Assembly: GCA_949825045.1 (NCBI GenBank)
Contig: OX463815.1
Coordinates: 21,879,231 to 21,943,230, forward strand
Length of the DNA stretch: 64,000 nucleotides
Reading direction: 5' to 3'
From: Argyresthia goedartella
Lineage: Eukaryota > Arthropoda > Insecta > Lepidoptera > Argyresthiidae
Shown: positions 1-9,770 of the stretch, piece after piece
Layout: every line of letters begins with the position of its first letter
Numbering within the stretch: the first letter of the stretch is position 1
Notes under the pieces: generated by a model
What the model was told of the DNA's origin: nothing
The model's database searches: none
Seen by the model: the letters and a program-made list of their open reading frames with translations, nothing else
Translations under genes and position numbers: made by a program

Positions 1-95
1 CAAAATGAATAACATAAACTTCAAAAAGTGGTTAACCGAAAAATTACTACCCAATCTTGAAGAACCATCTTTGGTAGTAATGGACAACGCTCCAG
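1..95 (+). pseudogene. IS630/Tc1-like DDE transposase, upstream fragment
   Basis: Frame starting at base 5 reads through FKKWLTEKLLPN to VVMDNAP, the block around the second catalytic Asp of DDE_3-type (IS630/Tc1/mariner) transposases. It stops making sense after the codons for NAP, where a LINE 5' end begins. The continuation of the same protein (HSIRVNKAPSINTNKPEIQ onward) appears at 9,228, so this piece and that one were once contiguous and were separated by the LINE insertion. The fragment starts outside the window. Family assignment rests on remembered motif patterns; the split itself is directly visible. Confidence 0.7.
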
Positions 96-197
96 GTTGT
101 TGGCCGTACTTCTCGATCGTGACCAGCGAAACCAAACCTCTCACTCTTCTAAGCATTACTACGTCGCTCTGAGAGCCTAGTACTTTTAAACTCAACT

Positions 198-1187
198 ATG
201 GTTCTTCGTACCCCTCCCCCGTCACCGGTGAAGGCTACCGGCAATAACCCGCCATCTGCCGGGGCGACCGCAAGTATTTCCACACTGAGTCCCGGCGCGT
301 CGGCCATGCAACATTCTTCATCAACTCCTAATCTAGCGTCAACTCTAGGCTTACAAATGGACTCTGTCAACGCCATACCAAGAGGTTTTAAACGAAAGCA
401 CGACGGATTAGACAATGCGGATGAATTCCGGGATTTTGTTGGCACCATGCGTGGAATGTTCGCATCATTTTCGAATGACATAGAGTCGCGACTCAATGCA
501 CTTCAAGAGAATATTACTATTATAAGAAATCAAAATAACGACATTACAAAAAGCGTAGAATTAATGTCTGAGAAACATGACGAACTGATAAAACGGATTG
601 ATGTCCTGGAGTCGGAAAAACGTAAAGACCGACAATATATTAACTCTCTGGAGGATAAGATAGAACTCCTAGAGCGGAAAACACGATCTTCCTGTGTTGA
701 AGTGCGAAATATTCCCAAAATCACCGATGAAATTAGTCACGAATCAAAAAATCACCTGTGTAAAGTACTAAAAAACTTGGCAGATTTAGTAAGACTACCA
801 ATCGGTGATAGTGAGATAAAGGATATATATAGAACAAGTAACACAAAAGATTCTGCAAGACCGATCATTGTCGAGTTCAGCTCAGTACTAAAAAAAGAAG
901 CCCTGATATCAGCGATTAAAACTTTTAATAAGAATAAACCAAATGCTGATAAATTAAATACCACACATCTGGGAATAGCAGTACCAAAAAAAGGTATTTT
1001 CGTCTCGGAAACACTTACACCGAAGACTCAACGCTTGTTCTACTTAGCACGCGAATTTGCAAAGGAAAACAATTATGACTTCTGCTGGACCTCACGTGGC
1101 ATAGTGTACCTCCGAAAAAGTGAAAAGAAGCCTTTCAACCGTATTATCAGTGAGAATGATCTAAGCAACTTGAAAAATAAGGCGTGA
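198..1187 (+). CDS. LINE-A ORF1 protein with coiled coil and baculovirus-FP-like C-terminal domain
   Basis: A 329-aa protein, intact from ATG to TGA. Residues 1-60 are Pro/Ser/Ala/Thr-rich and probably disordered. About 90-165 is a charged heptad-like helix ending in LEDKIELLERK, predicted to trimerise or oligomerise. About 166-325 (CVEVRNIPK... IKDIYRTS... FCWTSRGIVYLRK) matches the pattern of the FP-C domain, known from baculovirus FP25K and from many lepidopteran LINE ORF1 proteins. The likely role is an RNA-binding, RNP-forming ORF1p. It is intact although its ORF2 partner is broken, which suggests either recent death or chance survival. Function is inferred from family pattern. Confidence 0.75.
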   Translation: MVLRTPPPSPVKATGNNPPSAGATASISTLSPGASAMQHSSSTPNLASTLGLQMDSVNAIPRGFKRKHDGLDNADEFRDFVGTMRGMFASFSNDIESRLNALQENITIIRNQNNDITKSVELMSEKHDELIKRIDVLESEKRKDRQYINSLEDKIELLERKTRSSCVEVRNIPKITDEISHESKNHLCKVLKNLADLVRLPIGDSEIKDIYRTSNTKDSARPIIVEFSSVLKKEALISAIKTFNKNKPNADKLNTTHLGIAVPKKGIFVSETLTPKTQRLFYLAREFAKENNYDFCWTSRGIVYLRKSEKKPFNRIISENDLSNLKNKA

Positions 1188-1587
1188 CTAATACTTTTTG
1201 TTTTTACAAACCTTCTATTCCTGTACTTAAGTAAGAAATTCACATTTAATACAAATTTTAATAGATTCAAAACAATGAACAAACAAACACCCTCATCACA
1301 CACACATCAAACAACTTCATACATAATAATTTCACATAAATACACACGACAATCACATCTTAAGTCATTAAAACCAACAAAAATATTAAGGTCTCTCCAC
1401 AAGTTGGAGGCTAAAAGTTAAATAGCCATAATATTTTCCCATTATAAAGAAAATTCAGACTTAAAACTAAAATGGTATATACGTAAATCTCGTAAATCAT
1501 TTTTAAATTTTGTAAAGCTTACCAGACCAAATACACTAATTATTCACATTCGATAATGTCCAATTCATAAAAGACCTTGATAACATA

Positions 1588-2193
1588 TTGGTCTCTAAAT
1601 CATTTCTCACTGAAACCAATAAATGTGTTAATTATGTCCCTACATCACATACCTATCTAAAAATCATCACTCAAAATATGAGAAGTATAGACCGAAATAT
1701 GGATGAATTTTTGGTTTTATTACATGAACTAAAAGTTGATTGTGACATTCTTATTTTGACAGAATGTTGGCTATCCTGTGCCCCTATTCTACCCTTGGTA
1801 CAGGGCTATAAGCATTGCGCAAATCGGAATCATCGAAATCAAAATGATGGAGTGGTGATATATTATAAGAATAACCTGAAAATCACAATTTAAGAGCCCA
1901 ATTTTCAGGAAGGAAATTGTCTTATAGTGAAACACGAAAAAGACACGGCAGTTATTGGTGTCTACCGCTCACCTAGTTATAAAAAAATTGATAATTTTAT
2001 GGAATCTCTATGTAGTGTTTTACAAGATCTATCACCATTTCCAAACATATTATTAACAGGAGACCTTAACATAGATATTAAGCCAGAAAACCATAATCCA
2101 GATGCCGATATTTATTTAAATAGAATTGCCTTTTATGGACTCCTTCCTGGACACACTTTTGTGACTAGAGACCAAAGTAACACATGCTTTTAA
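1588..2193 (+). pseudogene. LINE-A ORF2, apurinic-like endonuclease portion
   Basis: The frame reads an exonuclease-endonuclease-phosphatase (APE-type) domain: ITQNMRSIDRNMDEF, LILTECWLS, VIGVYRSPSY, LLTGDLNID, FVTRDQSNTC. These are the Asn, Glu, Tyr and GDxN blocks expected in order. There is an in-frame TAA at 1891-1893, after which the same frame resumes. The final block breaks after SNTC; the rest (LDHVLL, SSLTDHKAV) appears at 6376, across an inserted segment. No convincing ATG opens the frame; 1588 is a conventional point, not a proven start. Confidence 0.75.
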
Positions 2194-2317
2194 TTTCACG
2201 GGCTTCCGAGCTTCAGATTGTATTACACAATAACATGTCCAGCAGCTTTGACGAGAATGTGACCGCGACATTTAGTTTGAGCACGAGAGGATTACCATGA
2301 GTTAAAGAAATTAAGAA

Positions 2318-2430
2318 ATATAGCGCCCTACCACAAAAAATAAACCACTGTTCAACACTTGTTTGAAAATGAAAATGTTTGGGATTTTACGTTTGTTTTG
2401 AGGTTATTGTGGTAACACGGATATAGTTTG
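2318..2430 (+). repeat. Dispersed repeat, copy 1
   Basis: This stretch shares the order of words 'caacac', 'ttgaaaa', 'gggatttt', 'acgtttgttttgaggtta' and 'gtggtaaca' with 13655-13765, with a short gap near the end. Identity of the repeat is unknown. Confidence 0.5.
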
Positions 2431-2565
2431 TTAGACCTTTTTTATTATAAGGTGAAACTCTTATAAAAGGAGATAGTTTAGCACTCGTACATTAGGCTAC
2501 CGTTAAATATGTGTACATGTGATCTTAAAATACTTAAATAATAAATAAATCTAAAATACATAAAA

Positions 2566-3867
2566 CTATACAAATAAACCACCCCAGAACGCTCCCGGAC
2601 CAAAGGTACCCATTATGCTGGCAGCGTTGCCGCGCTGCACAGCAAGTGAGACCCTTTGCACCAGGAAAGCTCCGGAGCGGTAGTCATGGCCTCGGTCCCT
2701 CAAGCGACGCCCAATGTTCCTGATGAAGGCCCTACCCTGCGATCCCCACACCCCCGTGGTCTCGACGGCCAATGGAACAAACCAATAACTCCCCATCAGC
2801 TGTGCGTACTTACCGCATTTCTGCCGCGCCGCCGACTCCGCAGCCGCACCAGCAGTCTGCATGGTGGAGCCTATATGAGATGCCGCGAAAGTGCAAACGC
2901 ACGTCGCATCCCACAAAAGGCTACGGCCCCTCTCCCAAGGTATCAAAGTGACACCGTCCGGACGTTTCCCGTCGCTGCGACACAAACCAGGCGGCTCAAG
3001 AACCGCCAGTATGTTAGCCGAGACGAGAGCCCTCCGGACGATGTCATTGATGGAGTGATGACGAGACTGCCTCCCTGCACTTCTGACGCAGTGTAGTCCG
3101 TGACGCCCCAGCGAATCGACTGATACACCGCAAACACAGCGGTGTGGCTCGCAAATGCTACATCCCAACCGAAGCGCCACGGCCACACGCAGGGAGTTGT
3201 CATCTAGATGGGTGCCTATATGAGAAGACGGCAACGCATGCAGCCAAGCACCAGATTCCGGCTGGGAGATCGCGCGCAGACGAGCAAGCTCCGCTCCCGA
3301 GGACTGCCCCAACAACCCGTCAAGTGTCGACTTACATATCTCCTCATCCCAGGAGCGCTGCACGCCCGGCTTCTCCGGAACGTCTCCCGCCGGGCAACGT
3401 ACCCGCCACAGCTGAAGAGCCTCGTCCGCAAATGGGATGCTGAACCCGTCACCATTAATATTCAAAATACGAGTGACAAGCTCCAACACCCCCCGCGAAG
3501 AGGCTAAGAAGGCGGGGAGTTCCGTGTCCCGAAGGCGACGAACGCCGAGACCACCAAACCGTATAGGCATCGCTGCCTGCGACCACTGTGAGGGAGACAT
3601 ATTAACGTTTAAAATAGTCTCCAAAAGACACTTAAACGCCTCGTCATAAGCGTCTGTCTCCCCTCGGCACAGCCAAACCGGAGCAGTTCGCAAAGTATAG
3701 GTTAACCTTGGCTGGGACAAACAACTCCTGAGAATAGTAAGAGCCACATGCGCGGACAACTCCTTGAGATGTGGCTTAGCCCCAGCCAGGGCCTTCAACT
3801 TTCCTCGCAGAACCCCCGGCACGCCTTCCGGAAAAATGGGTGCGATGGGTGAAATCAGGTTTATCAA
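2566..3867 (-). pseudogene. RLE-type non-LTR retrotransposon 1: thumb, zinc knuckle and restriction-like endonuclease
   Basis: A 433-codon open frame forming the C-terminal half of a single-ORF element. It starts just after the RT palm (APIFPEGVPGVLRGK), continues through a long linker (HVALTILRSCLSQPRLTYT; GGLGVRRLRDTELPAFLAS), then a CCHC-like cluster (CVCG... GRHGLHC) and a PD-X15-D nuclease core (KRPDGVTLIPW ... LLWDATC) followed by K..KY..L and VETTGVWG. This order is that of R2/R4/NeSL-type RLE LINEs, which cut targets with a C-terminal nuclease instead of an N-terminal APE. It is joined out of frame to the RT segment by an indel near 3,840. It is closely related to the copy at 23,992-25,509. 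Confidence 0.7.
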
Positions 3868-4950
3868 GATCTTTCAGCCCCGGCATCAATTCCTCCAGCT
3901 TAGCTCTGGAACCTTGTGCCAAGTCACCAGAGGAAGAAAACACCTCACACTTCTCTGAGTTCAGGCGGAGACCCAAGTCCCCTAGGCCACTGATAACCGT
4001 TTTCAAATCAGCCACAACAGTCTCTAGTGGTCCCCCGATGGTACCATCGTCTAAGTACCAGACGTTCAAAGGGGAACTCAATGATTTAACAACGTCGTGG
4101 ATGGCCAAGCTGAATAGCAGTGGGCCCAGGGGGTCACCCTGTTGCGCACCCACCCGCGACTCCACCAGATTTTCACCAAAATACAGGTTGGTTGGGCTTG
4201 AGTAACACTGGTGGAGGAACGGATAGAGGGACGGAACCAGTTCGTTGACCTTTCCCAGAATGACGTCTCGAACAACTGTATTGAATGCATTCTGGAGGTC
4301 AACCTTCACAATGACGCTGTCGGAGTTTTCCCGATCGTACAAAAACGCTCGGGTGGCGTGGATTGCGGCCTCGCAACCTAAAGGTACTCCGAACCCCAAC
4401 TGCTGCGGCTGAAGAATAGATGATGCGACTCCCCTGGCTGCCCTGCATCCGAGTTTGGCCACTAAGCGCCGAAGGACACTCCCCACTGCTATGGGACGAA
4501 TCCCCCCGCCCTTCTTATGCAGAGCACATAGGGAAGCGCCATAAAGAAAAGGGCACACTTCCCTATTGACCATTCCCTTAAGCATGAAGTTCACTAAATT
4601 AACTAGTGAACGCAGGAGAGTCGCACCGCTATCCCCAGCCGCCACTGAAATCAACTCCTTCAGTATGTCGGGGCGGATCCCATCCAAGCCCGCTGCGGAC
4701 CCGCTATTGAAAGACGTGATTGCCTCCAACACGTCAGCCGCTTCAACCGCCAATGTTTCGCTTGAGAGGGCGGGTTCCGGAGGGAAGTGGAGGTCACGTG
4801 ACGGTGGCGGGTGCTTTCGCCGCAGGGACTCCAAAGTCTCCTCAATGTCAGCTGCCACAGAGCAGTCAGACAGGAGGATCCGAACAGCACCGCCAAGGTC
4901 GCCATCGTGAACCTTGGACTCGACGTACTTGTAAAAAGCACGCTGGCCAA
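3776..4950 (-). pseudogene. RLE-type non-LTR retrotransposon 1: reverse transcriptase core
   Basis: The frame runs from GGNIGQRAFYKYVESK through the RT palm. Recognisable steps are GLDGIRPDILKEL (motif near 1), CALHKKGGGIRPIAVG (2), QLGFGVPLGCEAAIHATR (3), IVKVDLQNAFNTV (A), AQQGDPLGPLLFSLAI (B) and VWYLDDGTIGG (C, with catalytic Asp-Asp present). It breaks at both ends by frameshift: near 5,015 with the zinc-finger part, and near 3,840 with the nuclease part. The motif C form YLDDGT is unlike the F/Y-ADD of the APE-type LINEs elsewhere in this window. Confidence 0.7.
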
Positions 4951-4952
4951 TA

Positions 4953-5441
4953 TTACCTCCCTTCCTTGAATAAACATCCGATGGCTGAAGGCCGCCCAGA
5001 GCTAGCTGTAATGTTGTCTTTTACCTTACTGGTAAGAGACCGGCCCTTGTCATCGGACAAAGGAACCCGGAGGCATGAATAAGCATAGCTTAGGAGATCC
5101 TGCCAATCGTTGCTCTCATTAGTCTCCACACACCTCTCAATAAGCTCCGACAACTTCCCTGCGGCCAGACTTCTGGCCCCCTTGGGGACGTGTTTTAGAA
5201 GTCGGACATTTCTTCTCAAGGAAGGCAAATCACTGAGCGTCGGCGGTGGCGAACTACCGACCACATCAGCAGGCGAAATACCAGCGACATCTGCAGGCGC
5301 ATTACCGCCCCGTCGCTGTGACTGTTGCGGTCGAACAATATTTTTGTGCACCTGCCCAATGTGAGACTTCAAACCACGCGGAACAATAAATTCCCTTGTG
5401 GAACCGGGGCAATGAGGACATGTTGCCTTAGTTACACTCAT
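4953..5441 (-). pseudogene. RLE-type non-LTR retrotransposon 1: N-terminal C2H2 finger segment
   Basis: A 162-codon frame starting at an ATG (MSVTKATCPHCPGSTREF). Residues 8-33 form one C2H2 zinc finger (C-x2-C ... H-x4-H), as in R2-group elements, where N-terminal fingers bind target DNA. Downstream are an Ala/Pro/Ser-rich linker and a basic helix region (SLRRNVRLLKHVPKGARS). The frame shifts near 5,015 before the RT part. This ATG is probably the true start because no homologous coding is visible upstream. Confidence 0.6.
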
Positions 5442-5870
5442 ACTTGCCTACTACATTTCTATTTTCCAACACACATTTAAAAATTTCCACCATAGTACTA
5501 AATAATAATAATAATTAAATTTTTGCCCAATAAATTAATTAGAAATCTACAGTCAATAATAATGTCAAATATAGCTTAAATAATCCGCATTCAATTCAGT
5601 CATAAATATCCCTAATACTATTTATTGTTATTATAACACTATTAATTATTATCAAACAATATCAAACATTAAATTAATTGTACTTACAACAAAACATAAG
5701 TGGTTCCAATGTCAACTACATACTTAAAACATAGAGAAAAAAAAAATATCAGTCAAAAAATGTTTGTCTTAAAACATAAAATTAAAATAGTCACAAAATC
5801 AAAAAATAAAAGAATTAAAAATCTAATTCTAAAACAAAGCAAAAAAAAATGAAAAAATAATATAACTGCT
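5442..5870. other. AT-rich non-coding DNA upstream of RLE element 1
   Basis: Long A/T runs and no usable ORF. It could be the 5' UTR of the minus-strand RLE element or flanking DNA; I cannot place the 5' end. Confidence 0.4.
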
Positions 5871-5879
5871 TTCTACGTT

Positions 5880-5945
5880 AGACGGGTTTCGAACCAGAGC
5901 AACCTCTTCGTTGTATATGTTCTCGGCCGAGAGCGAGGCCCGCTG
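5880..5945 (-). repeat. tRNA-like SINE head
   Basis: The minus strand reads an A-box-like TGGCTCAGCGG and, about 50 bases on, a B-box-like GGTTCGAAACC. Spacing and a palindromic tctcggccgaga between them suggest a decayed tRNA-derived promoter rather than a working tRNA: I cannot fold a full cloverleaf or find a matching acceptor stem. A T-rich stretch follows on the same strand. Confidence 0.5.
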
Positions 5946-6349
5946 AGCCACCAACGTTGTGGGATTTCTTGGCGAAATAGAAGTATCGATGCAGCGTTTT
6001 TTATTTCATAAATGAGCGGTACTTCGAGTTGGCATAATATTTTCGCTGGACACCCACTGTGCCATATGAACGTTCACACTGAATGTAGATTTTTCACTGA
6101 TACTCGACTGAAAATCACTGTTCTTCTTGAAGAAACCACGCACAACAAAGCAAATGGGTGCACTAGCCCGCCTGAGCGTTTTGTGTCGTTTAGTTTGTTG
6201 ATTTACTGCCGCTTGGTGTCCTTGTCACTGTTTTGATGAATTGTCACTTTTCAGGTTGTGATAACACTCCTGTAGGTCAATTGTCACTTGTTCTTTAAGT
6301 CAAAAAAAAGAATCCAGGTATATTTACACGAATTCTATTTTAAATTTGA
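5946..6349. other. Unassigned non-coding DNA
   Basis: No coding or repeat identity recognised. Contains three copies of the word 'ttgtcact' in 6225-6292. It lies inside the segment inserted in LINE-A. Confidence 0.3.
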
Positions 6350-7906
6350 TTGAGATGTAGATCGTCTTCAACATGCTTAGATCACGTGTTGCTTAAAACG
6401 AAAAATGAAGCCGTCACAATAGTAATTCACTCATCATTAACAGACCATAAAGCGGTCCTGTTATGTCTTAACTTAAAAAAGAAAAAGCTGTGTCCACCAA
6501 CGACATATTCAGTTTTGGACACAGAGGGGCTATCAAAATCCCTAAAAGAAACAAATTTTGACTTCATTTATAAAGTCCCGGACCCAAATGATGCTATGAA
6601 TTCTTTTATAGAAATTTTGCAAAGTGCCATTAACTCTAATACTAAAACTCGCAAAGTTTCAAGTAGGAAAAAGATTTTTAAACCGTGGATGACTGCAGGA
6701 CTTCTGCGTTGCATACGAAATAGAGATAACCTGCATAGTAAATTAATGTTAGACCCTGAAAATAAAAACCTTAAATTAACTTACAAAAGATATAGGAATT
6801 TTTGCAACAATTTGTTACAAAAACTTAAGACAGACTTTGAGAAATCGCAGATTAGTCAAGCGGGCAACAACAATAAAGAGCTTTGGAAGGCTATTAAAAT
6901 GATTTCCTCGACCACTCAAATTAAAGACAAACCTAAAGAACTTTTAACAATCTTAAATTCCCCGCAATCATCAATAGAAAGTGTTAACGACTATTTTGTT
7001 AATGTAGGAAGGAGTCTCGCTGAGGCAATAAATTATCAAAAGAAAACGATAAAACCCACGCCTTTGGATCAAAACTTCCAGCCTAATTCTTTTTTATTGT
7101 TAGAAACGGACAATCAAGAATTCGAAAGACTTATAAGTAATCTTAAAAATGAATGTTCTATTGGCTGGGACAATATATCAAATTTGATTTTGAAATCAAA
7201 TAAAGATTATTTTGTACCCATTCTAACCCACGTCTTCAATTTATGTTTGGATAAAGGGATTTTTCCCGATACTCTCAAAAAATCAGTTGTCCTTCCAATT
7301 CATAAGGGCGGTGACCGCGATCGTGTTGAATGCTACAGGCCCATATCTATCCTCCCTTCTCTTTCAAAATTGCTCGAAAAAATAATGAACACAAGGCTGA
7401 TAAAATATCTGGAAAAACATTGTCTACTAGCGGAAAATCAATTCGGTTTCCGTGCAGGAAAATCTACATCTGACGCTGTACACGAACTAACCAGCAGCAT
7501 ATCCGAAAACCTTGACAATGGCCAACGCTGTTTGGCAATATTCCTCGATTTAGCCAAAGCATTCGACACCGTCTCGGTCAAACTCCTCTTGAAAAAACTA
7601 GAGATCATGGGAATAAGAGGGACCCAATTAGAGCTCTTTAGAAGTTATCTGACAAACCGAACTCAATGTGTTAAAATTGGGGAGTTCACGAGCAGTACAC
7701 AGTTAGTCCATTGGGGAGTCCCACAAGGCAGCATTCTTGGACCTACCTTATTTCTCATTTATATTAATGACCTCTGCCGACTCATATTACCTAAAGCCAA
7801 AATTATAACTTATGCCGATGACACGGTGTTACTCTTTGCAGAAAAAAATTGGGATGAAGTTTTTGAAAGTGCTCAAACAGGTTTCAATCTTGTCTCCTCT
7901 TGGTAA
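6350..7906 (+). pseudogene. LINE-A ORF2, end of endonuclease and reverse transcriptase
   Basis: From 6376 the frame completes the endonuclease (LDHVLLKTK, SSLTDHKAVLLCL) and continues into RT: VVLPIHKGGDRDRVECYRP (motif 2), ENQFGFRAGKSTSDAVHEL (3), AIFLDLAKAFDTV (A), GVPQGSILGPTLFLIYIND (B) and ITYADDTVLLF (C, both catalytic Asp present). It ends at an in-frame TAA (7904-7906) where related proteins continue. The codons before 6371 belong to the nested insertion, so the real start of LINE-A sequence is about 6371. The YADD core suggests the enzyme was functional before these lesions. Confidence 0.8.
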
Positions 7907-8687
7907 CATGAAAATATTTTGACGGTTAACACTGAAAAAACTAAATATTTAACTTTCTCGATCACTGCCTCAACACAACCAAACATTGAACACAAAAGTA
8001 TATGCTCATACATGCAATATTTTAGAAAATAATGTTTGCTCATGTAGAGTGCTAGAAAGGATTTCTAATATCAAATATTTAGGTATAGTACTGGACAATA
8101 ACCTAAAATTTGAAAACCATATTCAGAGTCTCAGCACTAAAATTAGAAAATTAATATATATTTTTAAACATCTTCGACATGTAGCAGAGCTATTCATTAT
8201 GAAACGCATCTATGTGGCTTTAGCCAAATCTCTCATACGCTACTGTATCTCTTGCTGGGGCGGTGCCCATAAGACTACACTTTTACGCGTCGAAAGAGCC
8301 CAGCGTGCTGTGTTGAAGGTTTGCACATTCAAACCGTACCTTTTCCCTACATCAGAACTCTACAATTATTGTGATGTTCTGACTGTCAGACAGATATTCA
8401 TTCAGATCACTATACTTAGACAACATAATATACACTCATCAAGTAATTATAATAACTATACAATTTATTCAAAAAGACGAAAAGATAAAGTATGCCCACT
8501 TATAAAGGTTCGTACTAATTTTATGCAAAGGTTTTTCAAGTTTCTGGGACCCTTTTTATACAATAAATTGAGTAAAGCAAGCGAAATTTACAATAAAACT
8601 AACTTTGAAACAAAAAAAACAATATACCAATGGCTTAGATCCCAATCATATGAAAATACTGAAAAATGCGTAACTATTTTATCCTAA
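7907..8687 (+). pseudogene. LINE-A ORF2, RT thumb and C-terminal region
   Basis: After the TAA the frame continues briefly (HENILTVNTEKTKYLTF), then shifts near 7,980 into the frame that runs to 8687: ISNIKYLGIVLDNNLKFENH (motif D/E region), SLIRYCISCWGGAHKTTLLR, VERAQRAVLKV and a basic C-terminal tail ending at TAA. The same CISxWGG...ERAQR block is present in the LINE fragment at 10.1-10.6 kb, showing that both belong to one LINE lineage. Confidence 0.75.
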
Positions 8688-8774
8688 TAAAACTCATATT
8701 ATTAAGCACATACGTAATAAAGTAATACTGGTAATTCCAAATATTATTTTTTAAATATGGACATACTCATACGA

Positions 8775-8869
8775 CTCTCACACACACACCCTCACTCATA
8801 CACACACACCCACACACACCCACCCACACACCCACACACACACATACCCACACACACACCACACACACG

Positions 8870-8901
<32 letters not shown>

Positions 8902-8915
8902 CACACACACACTAT
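8775..8915 (+). repeat. CA-rich microsatellite in LINE-A 3' UTR
   Basis: About 140 bases of (CA)n with interspersed CCCA, CTCA and CGCA units. The equivalent position of the LINE copy at 10.1-11.1 kb holds a similar tract (10670-10790), so it is probably an inherited part of the 3' UTR rather than a chance microsatellite. Confidence 0.85.
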
Positions 8916-9191
8916 ACATTTTATTATATTTTTCTAAATAAGTTAGTAATCACGATGTCTAGATAAAAAACATACTACCTGTATACATTTAATCACTTAA
9001 CTATTTACTGCTAGAAAACTGTTCTTTTTACTCTGTTCATTTTGTAAAATTGTTAAGTGTCACTTACTGGAGGGAAGTGCTACTACTTAACCTATACCAC
9101 AGGGTTCGCCCTATTTTAGGGAGTAGTGATCATCCCTTGTTACTTACCTAATGTAATAACAAGATTTATGTTGTAAATTTTTTAAGAATAA

Positions 9192-9194
9192 ACG

Positions 9195-9226
<32 letters not shown>

Positions 9227-9227
9227 G
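9192..9227 (+). repeat. (ATT)n LINE tail
   Basis: A run of ATT/TTA units, with one interruption, directly before the resumed DDE transposase frame. This is where the 3' tail of an inserted LINE is expected. Confidence 0.65.
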
Positions 9228-9770
9228 CCATAGCATTCGGGTTAATAAGGCTCCAAGTATAAACACAAACAAACCCGAAATTCAAAAGTGGTTAAATGAG
9301 AATCGTTCTCGAACTCGAAATTCTCATCAGAAATGACTAAACCACAGTTGCTGGAGATTGTCAAACGATACAAACCTGACCCTGTATATGAAGTTGATAA
9401 TTTATTAGCACAACATGGTCACAAATGTTTACGGCTGCCACCCTATCACTGTGACCTAAATCCTATTGTGATGGTATGGAGTTCAATGAAAAGGAGTGTA
9501 GCAGAAGTAAATATAGAGGACAAAAATGAAAATATGCCGAAACTAGTAACCGAAGCGTTCAGTTCTATTGATGCCTTACATCGCAAAAATATTGTGCACA
9601 CGTGCATAAAATTGAAGAGGATTATCGACAAAACGACGCATATTTAGATAAGCCCTTTATAGTCAATTTAGACAGTGGCTCTGATAACGATAGTGACAGT
9701 GACTCAGATTTCGAGGAAATTAGTGGAATTTATCCACTTGACCATACATATGGCATTAGTGCATATGTAT
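9228..9770 (+). pseudogene. IS630/Tc1-like DDE transposase, downstream fragment
   Basis: Continues the piece at 1-95: HSIRVNKAPSINTNKPEIQ (from 9231), then after a frame break near 9,330 KPQLLEIVKRYKPD, LAQHGHKCLRLPPYHCDLNP (positions 9405-9464) and VWSSMKRSVAEVNI. Near 9,600 the frame shifts again to HKIEEDYRQND and an acidic, Ser/Asp-rich C-terminus (SGSDNDSDSDSDFEE). The third catalytic acid normally follows DLNPI as E; here it is V, so the enzyme would be inactive even without the frameshifts. The 3' part is repeated in the array at 11.2-13.1 kb. Confidence 0.7.

Larger units (their letters stand above)
2190..6370. mobile_element. About 4.2-kb insertion inside LINE-A ORF2, flanked by an 8-bp repeat
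   Basis: The word acatgctt occurs at 2182-2189 and again at 6371-6378, exactly where the endonuclease reading frame is cut and resumed, so it is a good candidate target-site duplication. The insert holds the minus-strand RLE element (2566-5441), AT-rich flank, and a tRNA-like sequence (5880-5945). I saw no terminal inverted repeats at the two edges. The insert is therefore either one long 5' UTR-bearing LINE or a composite of several insertions. Part of the left edge (2318-2430) resembles 13655-13765. Confidence 0.55.
96..9227 (+). mobile_element. Non-LTR retrotransposon (LINE-A), full length but interrupted
   Basis: A two-ORF LINE inserted in the DDE transposase. It has a short 5' UTR (about 96-197), ORF1 (198-1187), an AT-rich inter-ORF gap with no recognisable coding (1188-1587), an endonuclease-RT ORF2 broken in two (1588-2193 and 6350-8687), a 3' UTR containing a CA-rich block (8775-8915), and an (ATT)n-type tail (9192-9227). 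The ORF2 break is caused by foreign DNA at about 2190-6370. ORF2 also carries an in-frame stop at 1891-1893, one at 7904-7906 and a frameshift near 7,980, so it is dead. It resembles the CR1/Jockey assemblage; the exact clade was not resolved. Confidence 0.75.

Noticed and set aside
2190..6370. Helitron or hAT explanation for the 8-bp-flanked insertion
   Set aside because: No TC/CTRR Helitron ends and no CAGNG-type inverted termini at the edges, although 8 bp would suit hAT.
8757..8966. ORF encoding a Thr/His-rich peptide
   Set aside because: It is a translation of the CA microsatellite.
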